From a cyanobacterium PCC 7702 (lineage in GTDB: Bacteria; Cyanobacteriota; Cyanobacteriia; Cyanobacteriales; Nostocaceae), in the NCBI GenBank assembly GCA_000332255.1, contig KB235926.1, positions 3,359,367-3,423,366 on the forward strand: a DNA stretch of 64,000 bases. The letters are read 5' to 3'. Below, one piece after another: positions 21,008 to 27,624 of the stretch. The position numbers and the translations under genes were made by a program. Position 1 is the first letter of the stretch. Each line of letters begins with the position of its first letter. The notes beneath the pieces were generated by a model. That model saw nothing but the letters and a program-made list of their open reading frames with translations. It had not been told where the DNA came from and made no database searches.

Positions 21008-21241
21008 TCAGTCCTCGTGATGTTCGAGGACCTTGAACTGTTCGGGCGTCAGTTGCACGAGATCGTAGCAATGACTACCAACGAGGCTTGCATCAGGGAT
21101 GGCGACCTCGACGGCGTATCCTTCGGGATCGCTGTAGCACTCGACCACCACACCCCCTGTGCCAAGCGGAATGATATCCTCGGAGAAATCGCTTTCGGCG
21201 TCTTCTACCAACTCAACAAGATCGTCGATTGCCGCTTTCAT
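21008..21241 (-). CDS. DUF4926-like immunity protein
   Basis: A 77-residue acidic protein with the DUF4926 pattern: DLVELVED at the start, GTGGVVVECYSDPEGYAVEVAIPD in the middle and DLVQLTPEQFKVL at the end. Proteins of this family commonly stand next to DUF6883 domains, which is the case here (216 bp after the DUF6883 module). A GAGGA element lies about nine bases before the ATG. The expected role is to bind and neutralise the neighbouring toxin tip. Confidence 0.75.
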   Translation of the reverse strand: MKAAIDDLVELVEDAESDFSEDIIPLGTGGVVVECYSDPEGYAVEVAIPDASLVGSHCYDLVQLTPEQFKVLEHHED

Positions 21242-21456
21242 GTCTCACGTCCTCGCATGTAGTGCGTATGGTGTGCGCTCAGCTAGCTGTCCCTTATACA
21301 AGTTTTCAGTATATGTGCAACGCTGATCCGATGACACCAACACCTGCTTTGGCATCATCAGTGTCCTGAAAGAACCCGGAATCCCAGGCAAGGAACAACC
21401 GTCAGGCACAACGTGCGCGAAATTGTTGCATCGCGCCGAGCACTGCGCAGGTCAAG

Positions 21457-21864
21457 TTAATCATGAACTTCGAGCCAGTTCGCGATCAACCGAGGCACAT
21501 CGCTCCCGACATCGAACTGCCAGGTCGTGACCAGCGTCCCTTCTTTTCCATTTAGCCCGGTAATCGGCGTTCGTACCTGAAATCTACGACCATGCTGTGT
21601 CATTTTGGCTTCCGTGACATCTTGAGTGGCTCGCTGACGGACAGCGTCGCTACGCACGTCATAGCCAAGCGCTTCGAATGCCTTCCATTTACCATTATTT
21701 TTGAGATTGTTCGGGTCCATGGAAGAGCGCGTGAACTTCGCCGGGTCGATGAGCGCTCTTGGTGCTTGTGGCAAGGGATCACCGGTCTTCCAAATATCGA
21801 GACAGATAACAGCTGGTTTTGCTTCACCTGCTTGTCTAGCAGGCTTGCTGACACCATCTTCCAC
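21457..21864 (-). CDS. DUF6883-type polymorphic-toxin module with leader remnant
   Basis: The GTG at 21864 begins VEDGVSKPARQ; the same frame continues upstream as TGPLRSST, the last residues of the leader shared with other modules, back to a TGA at about 21898. The body (ALIDPAKFTRSSMDPNNL...NNGKWKAFEALGYDV...RRFQVRTPITGLNGKEGTL...GSDVPRLIANWL) matches the DUF6883 pattern, a domain found at the ends of large secreted toxins. Its molecular activity is unknown. There is no Shine-Dalgarno site, as expected for a displaced C-terminal tip. Its presumed antidote, the DUF4926 gene, follows. Confidence 0.7.
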   Translation of the reverse strand: MEDGVSKPARQAGEAKPAVICLDIWKTGDPLPQAPRALIDPAKFTRSSMDPNNLKNNGKWKAFEALGYDVRSDAVRQRATQDVTEAKMTQHGRRFQVRTPITGLNGKEGTLVTTWQFDVGSDVPRLIANWLEVHD

Positions 21865-21951
21865 TGTGCTGCTACGCAGCGGCCCAGTCGCAGGTCACCC
21901 GCTGTTGGTGCTGCAGCGTCTGCGTCCGACGGAGCCGGTGATCGGTGCTCA

Positions 21952-22155
21952 TCAAGATGGGACCAACGTTCTCGTAGGTAGAGGCGTGAGTCTTACTGCA
22001 AACTGCAAAACACCTCGTGCAGCAGCACACAAATTTTGATTATGCCTGTTTGTCACAGCAGCTACCACCGCTTTCCCGCATCCAGAATAACGAAAAATCC
22101 TAACAATCGGTCTTTTGCTACTAGCGCCATACAATTTTCTGATAAAGTTATTCAT
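21952..22155 (-). CDS. Small open frame overlapping the upstream immunity gene by ATGA
   Basis: A 67-codon frame starts with an ATG that overlaps the stop of the upstream immunity gene (ATGA). The first 35 residues are basic (KLYGASSKRPIVRIFRYSG) and their DNA is less GC-rich than the surroundings; the rest reads like noise. I do not recognise it. It could be a remnant or chance; the 260-bp stretch holds nothing else. Confidence 0.22.
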   Translation of the reverse strand: MNNFIRKLYGASSKRPIVRIFRYSGCGKAVVAAVTNRHNQNLCAAARGVLQFAVRLTPLPTRTLVPS

Positions 22156-22559
22156 GTTCCAACATGTTCAGTTCCTCCAAATAAAATACGAGCATATGAC
22201 CTATTTTGGTCGGTTTGCACCTCCAGTGGTACGTTAAAGCTCTTGTGCTTGATGATCTCTTCTGAGAACTCGATGTCAGCTTCTCGCGAAGCGTGTGGCC
22301 ACTCGGGCAGAGGAACGACTTTCCACAGGTTCTTTCTAATCAAAAGATCGAAGTTCGCAAGTACACGATTAGCGTCTAGATCAAAGATCGATGTGCCGTT
22401 GATATCAACCCCATAAAGCCAATCTCGAGGGATAGAACTTCCTACTTCGAGGAGATCAGCCTCTGCATCATAGCGTGGATACAGTCGTCCATGGGCCGTC
22501 GGTGGCTGAAGATGTACCTTGATTTCGTCCATGGGTTTCACTATTTTCATTTCCTCCAT
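22152..22559 (-). CDS. Immunity protein of the DUF4258-like module
   Basis: About 135 residues. The ATG at 22559 overlaps the toxin's stop codon in a TGATG arrangement, so translation of the pair is coupled; a TTG further upstream (22574) is a less likely start. The sequence contains YPRYDAEADLLEVGS, a pattern seen in small DUF2283-like and immunity proteins, and LYGVDINGTSIFDLDANRVLANFDLL. It is acidic overall. By position it should neutralise the 22559-23008 toxin; I cannot name its family with certainty. Confidence 0.65.
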   Translation of the reverse strand: MEEMKIVKPMDEIKVHLQPPTAHGRLYPRYDAEADLLEVGSSIPRDWLYGVDINGTSIFDLDANRVLANFDLLIRKNLWKVVPLPEWPHASREADIEFSEEIIKHKSFNVPLEVQTDQNRSYARILFGGTEHVGT

Positions 22560-23008
22560 CAAACAGGAATCCAATCTAGCGATGGATTGCCCTCGAACAC
22601 CGTTATTGCTGTGCCCCCGCTAGGCTTATCTATTACAACGGAAATACCTGTTTGGGGATCATGTCTGATGTGGTTCTTCGTGGTCGGATTGTAGAACGCC
22701 CCTTCACGATTATAGGCTCTCAGGGCTGCTTTCTCAGTAATCCCACGAGAAGCTCTCTGGATGAGCCGATGAAGGAAATGGTCAGTGACCTTTATACCAG
22801 CTTTCGCAAATAGCTTGCCAACAGTTGGCACTTGCGCGACTTTGCTGCTACTCCCTGCTGCTTCTGTGTTGCTACGCAGCGGCGTGCGCGCCGACCTCGG
22901 CGCCGGCTCGGTCACCACGCGCACACGCACACCCTCGGGCGTCACTACCTCCGCCGCCCCGCGCGGTGGCTTCGCGCCGCCACGCACCACCGTCACCGTC
23001 CGATGCAC
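22559..23008 (-). CDS. Leader plus DUF4258/BECR-like toxin module
   Basis: The frame starts with a GTG (VHRTVTVVRGG) that follows an in-frame TAG two codons upstream. Residues 1-50 are the shared leader ending PLRSNTEAAG. Residues 60-149 are the toxin: VTDHFLHRLIQRASRGITEKAAL, then HDPQTGISVVIDKPSGGTAITVFEG. That layout (His-Arg helix, then a beta-sheet with a final TV strand) fits DUF4258/BECR-fold RNase tips; the family name is tentative. There is no Shine-Dalgarno site. The immunity gene overlaps its stop codon. Confidence 0.65.
   Translation of the reverse strand: MHRTVTVVRGGAKPPRGAAEVVTPEGVRVRVVTEPAPRSARTPLRSNTEAAGSSSKVAQVPTVGKLFAKAGIKVTDHFLHRLIQRASRGITEKAALRAYNREGAFYNPTTKNHIRHDPQTGISVVIDKPSGGTAITVFEGNPSLDWIPV
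22875..23008 (-). repeat. Toxin-leader repeat, copy C
   Basis: These 134 bp match 25467-25600 with three mismatches by my reading. They encode VHRTV..RGGAKPP..GAAEVV and end in PLRSN, after which the toxin sequence starts. Similarity extends a few bases further upstream (GCAGCG) and then stops. Confidence 0.85.
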
Positions 23009-23106
23009 ACGCTGCTACAGCAGACCCACGCCAGCCACTGCTGCCGCCCCCACCCCTCTCCTCAGCGGCAGGCTGTGACCCGTCCCGCCAAGGCAGGCTG
23101 CACCAC

Positions 23107-23447
23107 CTAGTCGCGCGGCAGTTCCTCCGGATCGGTGAAGAGCCGCCCGTCTTCTAAGCTTAGGTAGCTCACTTCATACTCCGGCCCGAGTTCCTCGCGC
23201 AGGATGCGCCACAGCGCAAACCCTTCTTGGTCAAACCAGTTGCGCACCTCGGGGGCCAGGGCGGTGTGTTCCCAGGATCTTCCCAGTTCAGCATCGCATC
23301 GAATACAGCCGCCCACCGCTTCAGCCGAAAGCGCGTCTCCGGTTGCAGCGGCAAATCGTCTGGATCGATGGGTCCCACACCGTCCGGAGGTTGATTCCAA
23401 AGTGCGCCGCTGCTGTATTCTGCCATCAGTTTGATACGTTTGGGCAT
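23107..23447 (-). pseudogene. Frameshifted immunity gene of the BECR-like module
   Basis: The ATG at 23447 has an excellent Shine-Dalgarno site (AAGGAG, seven bases upstream). The frame reads MPKRIKLMAEYSSGALWNQP...IDPDDLPLQPETRFRLKRWAAVFDAMLNWEDPGN and then turns to nonsense. A second frame picks up at the same point with TALAPEVRNWFDQEGFALW...ELGPEYEVSYLSLEDGRLF and stops at 23107. Dropping one AC from the short CA repeat at 23264-23270 joins them into one protein of about 113 residues. The build matches immunity proteins that follow toxin tips. If the shift is real, the antidote of the intact-looking upstream toxin is dead. Confidence 0.7.
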
Positions 23448-23553
23448 ATGTGCTCTCCTTGTCTGTTCGTGCGCGTGTGTTGTTTGTTCGTGCGCGTGTG
23501 TCGTGTCCGTCGCTCAGCCGTCGCGGCTCACTCATCCTTCGGATCACCTGGCG

Positions 23554-24072
23554 CTAGCGCAACGGTTTCAGCTTCCTTAGCTCCTTTTGATCAAGCGGAT
23601 GAGCTGTTACGATGTAACCATTGTCACTGACGACGATTCTAAAATGCCGGGTTTCGCCGTTGACGACCGTTCGATAAACGACTCCGCCTCCCCCATATTT
23701 GCCGATCGCCTCAGCTTCCCGCAACAGCTTGAAGATGAACTCTGGTATAGCATCGCGTGCGATCCCCCAGTCAGCAAATTCTCCTGCGTGTCTTTCCAGA
23801 ATATGTGCCAGCCCAGATTCTCTTTCGACGTTCACCTTTCCCTGTTCGAGAAAGACGATCCGCCCATCTGGCATACGCTCGATGCGCACGATCGCCTCTG
23901 GGGGATGCTTCACGCCCTGGCGGCGCAACGCCGCAACCAGTTCGGCAGGCGTTTCTTTGGCGCCGCCTGCCAGCCTACCACCATCTTCCACCGTGCTACT
24001 ACGCAGCGGCTCGGCTGCCGGTCGCGGCGCTGGCTCCACCACCACGCGTACACGCACTCCCTCGGGCGTCAC
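23554..24072 (-). CDS. Leader plus BECR-like nuclease toxin module
   Basis: The GTG at 24072 starts within the leader (TPEGVRVRVVVEPAP, ending PLRSSTVEDG); the frame is open upstream to a TGA near 24140. The toxin part, from about residue 45, has KVNVERESGLAHILERHAGEFADWGI, then DAIPEFIFKLLREAEAIGKYGGG and HFRIVVSDNGYIVTAHP. This is the pattern of phage- and Rhs-associated Barnase/EndoU/Colicin-like (BECR) RNases, with the ERHA His as a likely catalytic residue. The reading frame is intact, but there is no Shine-Dalgarno site. The gene in the immunity position, 106 bp on, is frameshifted. Confidence 0.68.
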   Translation of the reverse strand: MTPEGVRVRVVVEPAPRPAAEPLRSSTVEDGGRLAGGAKETPAELVAALRRQGVKHPPEAIVRIERMPDGRIVFLEQGKVNVERESGLAHILERHAGEFADWGIARDAIPEFIFKLLREAEAIGKYGGGGVVYRTVVNGETRHFRIVVSDNGYIVTAHPLDQKELRKLKPLR

Positions 24073-24118
24073 TACCTCCGCCGCCCCGCGCGGTGGCTTC
24101 TCGCCTTCACGCGCTGCC
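24002..24118 (-). repeat. Toxin-leader repeat, copy B (diverged)
   Basis: A diverged copy of the leader. The part coding for PPRGAAEVVTPEGVRVRV is almost the same as in the other copies, while the outer part (VRGG region) and the SARTPLRSS region differ. It ends PLRSSTVEDG like the short remnant at 21875-21890, which has only this last piece. Confidence 0.75.
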
Positions 24119-24540
24119 TCGCTCGGTCATCCACCGACCACCACGCGCGCCCCTTCACCTCCGCCCCAACACACAGAGCGGCGCAGATCCGTGCCCTTGC
24201 GCCGCTCCCTTCTGCCCCAATCTCGCGCTTGCTTGTTGCCGCGCCCTCGCACCACGCGCAGCGCGAGACCTGTGGCGTGCAGCCCTCGCCTCCGCTCAGG
24301 TGGCGCGAATCACCACAAACCCAGCCCGCCGCTCCACCCTGCCGCTCGCCAGTAGCTCGTCATCTACCTGCGCAACCAGCGGCTCCGCCACCACCAGCAT
24401 CCGCGGCAGCAGCCTCGCAAAGCGCTGGTGCCTCCAACGTGTACCCGTCTGGCCGTCAGCAGCCCACCATCCTATGGTGGCGCCGCTTAACCCGCGCCAG
24501 CAGCTTGCGCCCAAAACAGCGCGTCCGTGCTGGTCGCGTG
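24119..24540 (-). other. Unassigned GC-rich remnant between modules
   Basis: This 420-bp stretch has no convincing gene. One minus-strand frame (24586 down to 24296) reads RFARLLPRMLVVAEPLVAQVDDELLASGRVERR, which looks protein-like but matches nothing I know and overlaps the end of the immunity gene. It may be a leftover of the large toxin from which the modules came. Confidence 0.35.
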
Positions 24541-24936
24541 CTACCCCTTTGCGATAGGTGGCGTGTACTCGTCGAGCTTGCGACACACATCGTAGGTGTA
24601 CATCAATGGGTACTTGCCTGTCACCTTCAGACGCTCAAAGATCCGCCGCCCGACGTCCTCTCTGACACGATCCCCCTCTTCCGGTTCAAATTTGGAACTC
24701 ACCAGAAACGAGATCTCGTAGTTGTAGTCCTCGAAGTTCAGTCCGAGATCCGGATCGTTGTCCAGCCAGTGGTCATCATACACTTGATAAAACCCCTCGG
24801 GCGTTCGCGCCTCGTAGATCACGCCCGACTCGGTGTCGAAGCGCTCGAACTGTAAGCCAAGCAGGTTTTCCAGTTGGCGAACGAACTCGTCGAGCGGCAC
24901 CTCGGCTCGGACAAAAACATTCATGTAGTTTGCCAT
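24541..24936 (-). CDS. Immunity protein of the CdiA-type tRNase module
   Basis: 131 residues from the ATG at 24936, which has AGGAG at good spacing; a GTG nine bases upstream is less likely. It starts MANYMNVFVRAEVPLDEFVRQLENLLGLQF and has YEARTPEGFYQVYDDHWLDNDPDLGLNFEDYNYEISF. The NDxDxNFEDYxY element recurs in immunity proteins placed after CdiA-type tRNase toxins. It lies 72 bp behind that toxin. The reading frame is intact although the toxin's is not, as expected when the antidote outlives its toxin. Confidence 0.72.
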   Translation of the reverse strand: MANYMNVFVRAEVPLDEFVRQLENLLGLQFERFDTESGVIYEARTPEGFYQVYDDHWLDNDPDLGLNFEDYNYEISFLVSSKFEPEEGDRVREDVGRRIFERLKVTGKYPLMYTYDVCRKLDEYTPPIAKG

Positions 24937-25008
24937 GTCTTGCACTCCTGTTTCTGCGCTGCGACGCGCGGGGTCGCACCACTCATCGCCAACCGAGGTC
25001 GAGCCCGG

Positions 25009-25600
25009 TCATTGCGGGTATGTGCGTGTGAGGTCGAACCCATCGCCGATGATCCGCACGCTGTCCAGCTTGCCGCGTGTGATCCCGGCAATGCGGCGCA
25101 ACGCGCGTTCTGCTTCCTCTCGCGTCAGTCCTGAATCGCGCGCATCGTAGATGATTTGACGCGCTTGGACTTTTCCTCTCAAGGAGTCGTTGATGGCATT
25201 TCTGACACTGTCGCTCGTCGTCACCTTGCCTTTTGGCGGATTAGCGCGCTTGAATTCTGTCCTCACGCCATCGACCAGGGCATCGGCCTTTCTGCCTGGC
25301 GCCGCATTGTTTTCAGGCAATTTTCCCATAACATAACCCTCGCTGTGCCAGATATTCTGCTGTTGGGCGCTCGTTGGCATAAAACTTGGCCTTTATTTCG
25401 ATGATTCTGCGCTGCCAATTGTTGGCGATCCCCGCCCCCCGGCTACCTTCCTCCGCTGTGCTGCTGCGCAGCGGCGTGCGCGCCGACCTCGGCGCCGGCT
25501 CGGTCACCACGCGCACACGCACACCCTCGGGCGTCACTACCTCCGCCGCCCCGCCAGGTGGCTTCGCGCCGCCACGCACCACCTTCACCGTCCGATGCAC
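25009..25600 (-). pseudogene. Leader plus CdiA C-terminal tRNase module, 1-nt frameshift
   Basis: The leader (GTG at 25600, just after an in-frame TAA) ends PLRSSTAEEG and runs into NNWQRRIIEIKAKFYANERPTAEYLAQRG, then stops at 25313. The other frame continues with YVMGKLPENNAAPGRKADALVDGVRTEFKRANPP...SVRNAINDSLRGKVQARQIIYDARDSGLTREEAERALRRIAG...LDSVRIIGDGFDLTR. Removing one G from the GGG at 25337-25339 joins the two exactly and gives the typical LAxxGYxVxxNP-type entry of the CdiA-CT tRNase domain. The joined module would be about 197 residues. Known relatives cut tRNA in target cells. Either a real inactivation or a sequencing error. Confidence 0.78.
25467..25600 (-). repeat. Toxin-leader repeat, copy A
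   Basis: Partner of 22875-23008 in the same orientation. The three differences are two in the PPGG/PPRG codons and one in KVV/TVV. Beyond 25612 the sequence runs into AT-rich cyanobacterial DNA, so the right island junction lies within or just upstream of this leader. Confidence 0.85.
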
Positions 25601-25690
25601 TTACGCTGCCGCTATCGTGCCGGGATGTCTAATCTAAGAGAATAAGAACTACACTGAATTTTTAGCAATTTCTTGATTTGTTAGGCTAAC

Positions 25691-26434
25691 ATGACTCTTA
25701 ATCGTCGGCATTTCTTGTTTTTATTAGGAGCAACTGCAGGTGCTGTGGCATTGGATGCTTGCGCTTCCGGACAAAATACTTCCAGTCCTACTTCTGCAAC
25801 AACTGCTGCTAGCAAAGGAGCAATCCAACTACCACCTTTACCTTATGCCTATACTGCTTTAGAACCATATATAGACGCTGATACAATGCGTATCCATCAT
25901 GGCAAGCATCACGCTACCTACGTCAAAAACCTGAATGCAGCACTAGACAAGTATCCACAACTAAAAAGTAGAAGTGTGGAAGATTTATTACGCAACGTTA
26001 ATAGTATACCGGAAGATATTCGTATAACCGTCATTAACAACGGTGGTGGTCATGTCAACCACTCGATGTTTTGGAGGATTATGAAACAAAAGGGTGGTGG
26101 AGAACCTACAGGAGCGATCGCAAAAGCTATCAAACAAAATTTTGGTAGTTTTGCCAACTTTAAAAAACAGTTTAACGAAGCCGGTAACAAGCGTTTTGGT
26201 AGTGGTTGGGTTTGGCTTGTTCGCAACAAAGATGGCAAGCTGGAAGTGATGAGTACAGCCAATCAAGATAATCCTCTGAGCGTAGGTAAATATCCAATTA
26301 TGGGCAACGACGTGTGGGAACACGCCTATTATCTTAAGTACCAAAACCGTCGTGGCGACTATTTAAATGCTTGGTGGAACGTGGTAAACTGGGATGAAAT
26401 CAACAGACGCTTTGCAGAAGCTCAAAGAGCCTAG
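25691..26434 (+). CDS. sodA: Manganese superoxide dismutase, exported and probably lipid-anchored
   Basis: The 247-residue enzyme converts superoxide to oxygen and peroxide. Metal ligands are the His of MRIHHGKHH, the His of VNHSMFW, and Asp and His of [19 protein letters not shown] places the active-site Gln as in Mn-type enzymes, so Mn is favoured over Fe. The N-terminus has a twin-arginine motif (NRRHFLFLL) followed by a lipobox-like LDAC; it should be exported by Tat and lipidated. It is the first cyanobacterial gene after the island, and its short upstream region (70 bp) contains the junction, so part of its promoter may have been replaced. Confidence 0.93.
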   Translation: MTLNRRHFLFLLGATAGAVALDACASGQNTSSPTSATTAASKGAIQLPPLPYAYTALEPYIDADTMRIHHGKHHATYVKNLNAALDKYPQLKSRSVEDLLRNVNSIPEDIRITVINNGGGHVNHSMFWRIMKQKGGGEPTGAIAKAIKQNFGSFANFKKQFNEAGNKRFGSGWVWLVRNKDGKLEVMSTANQDNPLSVGKYPIMGNDVWEHAYYLKYQNRRGDYLNAWWNVVNWDEINRRFAEAQRA

Positions 26435-26526
26435 AAACTTGCTTAGCTAAGAAAAAACAAATTTTTGTCTTTTGTTCTTGTTTGTTAATTCCAATGAATT
26501 TCAATCCAGAAGGACAAAAGACAATC

Positions 26527-27300
26527 TTATAGTGGTTTTTGGGTAGGTATTCCCACACCACGGGGAAACTGAGCTGGCGTATTTGCAACTTTCCGCAAGT
26601 ACAGACAGTGACGAATACTATGACTTAACGGAGTTGTAAACTCTTCTATCGATTCAATCACACCACCCAATTGCTTTACCGCTCCTTGCAGCTTTGCAGT
26701 TTCATTCTCAGTCCAATTGCCACGGTAAATTATTGCTAAACCACCTTGTTTGAGCAGTGGTAGGCTATACTCTGCGCACACCGCAGCTGTTCCCACAGCA
26801 CGGATCAAGGCAACGTCATATTTTTGACGGTGTTCGGGTTGCTGGCCTGTTTCTTCTGCTCTACCTGTTAAAGTTTTGACATTTCTCAGTTCCAGGACGG
26901 ACACTGTTTTTTGCAAAAAAGTTATTTTCTTGCGAGTGGAATCCAAAAGCGTCACTACCGAATTAGGTACGCTAATTGCTACCGGTAAACCCGGAAAACC
27001 CGCACCGGTACCGATATCGATGTATTGAACTTTGTCTGCAGTATTTCCCTGCAATTGTAAATAAGAGTCAGAGGTTGGCTTCTTCCACAAAAAAGCGATT
27101 CCCCGCAAAGAATCCCAAAGATGTTTTTCCCAAAATTCTTGAGGTTCAGTAATGCGAGTTAAGTTTAATTTTTGATTACCTTCCAGGATTAATTGATACA
27201 GTTTTTGGAATTGTGCTTGTTGCTCGGCGTTTGGTTGCCAATGGAGAGTTTCTTGCCAAATCTCTGGTATTTGAGGTAAAGAAGGTGGTGTCACAATCAA
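26527..27300 (-). CDS. rsmG: 16S rRNA (guanine-527-N7) methyltransferase
   Basis: 257 residues with the RsmG layout: a helical N-terminus with GNQKLNLTRITEPQEFWEKHLWDSL, the SAM-binding motif DIGTGAGFPGLPVAI and the RAVGTAAVCAEYSLPLLKQGG segment. It methylates N7 of G527 in 16S rRNA. A short C-terminal tail (FPRGVGIPTQKPL) is common in cyanobacterial members. The gene converges with sodA (92 bp). Confidence 0.95.
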   Translation of the reverse strand: MIVTPPSLPQIPEIWQETLHWQPNAEQQAQFQKLYQLILEGNQKLNLTRITEPQEFWEKHLWDSLRGIAFLWKKPTSDSYLQLQGNTADKVQYIDIGTGAGFPGLPVAISVPNSVVTLLDSTRKKITFLQKTVSVLELRNVKTLTGRAEETGQQPEHRQKYDVALIRAVGTAAVCAEYSLPLLKQGGLAIIYRGNWTENETAKLQGAVKQLGGVIESIEEFTTPLSHSIRHCLYLRKVANTPAQFPRGVGIPTQKPL

Positions 27301-27624
27301 AAATTGGTCAACATGTTTTTAGAAATTACCTTCAAACTTAATAGTTAAAAACATTTTAACAAAAATCAAATTACTGCCTTGTTGAGAAGTTGCCAATCTA
27401 CCACCTCTGGGACACAAACCAGCTAGGCAAGCATTTCCTTAGGAAAGTCAAAAGAGCAAATGCAGCTAGTGCGATCGCCAATTTCGGGTTGATTGTACTT
27501 CTGGTGCCACAACAGCTGCTAAAACTGTATTTGTAACTTTTTAGTCCCAAATTGTTATTGAGTTAGTATTAAGTCTCATTGCTTTGAGGGCGATCGCTTA
27601 ATTCCACAGCAAACTTCCTAGCTC
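27301..27624. other. Intergenic spacer, 324 bp
   Basis: The region between the divergent rsmG and glycosyltransferase genes contains two HIP1-like sites (one full GCGATCGC near 27591) and no open frame or structured element that I can support. Confidence 0.55.

Larger units (their letters stand above)
18485..25620 (-). mobile_element. GC-rich foreign island of displaced polymorphic-toxin modules
   Basis: About 7.1 kb differs sharply from both flanks. It is GC-rich, its codons end mostly in G or C, and by eye it contains no full GCGATCGC octamer, although that motif is frequent on both sides. All recognisable genes read on the minus strand and alternate toxin C-terminal domain and immunity-type gene. 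Leader repeats precede four of the toxin modules. No transposase, integrase, att repeat or full-length toxin (N-terminal secretion or repeat region) is present. Flanks of 18 kb and 38 kb are cyanobacterial, so it is an insertion and not a contig end. The donor is unknown; protein style resembles filamentous, GC-rich bacteria such as Chloroflexota, which is a guess. Confidence 0.8.

Noticed and set aside
23009-23106. Possible start of a full-length toxin upstream of leader copy C (AAVAGVGLL-like reading)
   Set aside because: Only about ten residues look hydrophobic before a stop, and the frame is closed by TAG just ahead of the leader.
18455-24945. Many long + strand open frames in the GC-rich island (for example 19169-20149 and 23587-24855)
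   Set aside because: They are antisense shadows of the GC-rich minus-strand genes: composition skewed to Arg/Ala/Pro/Ser, no domain pattern and no ribosome sites.
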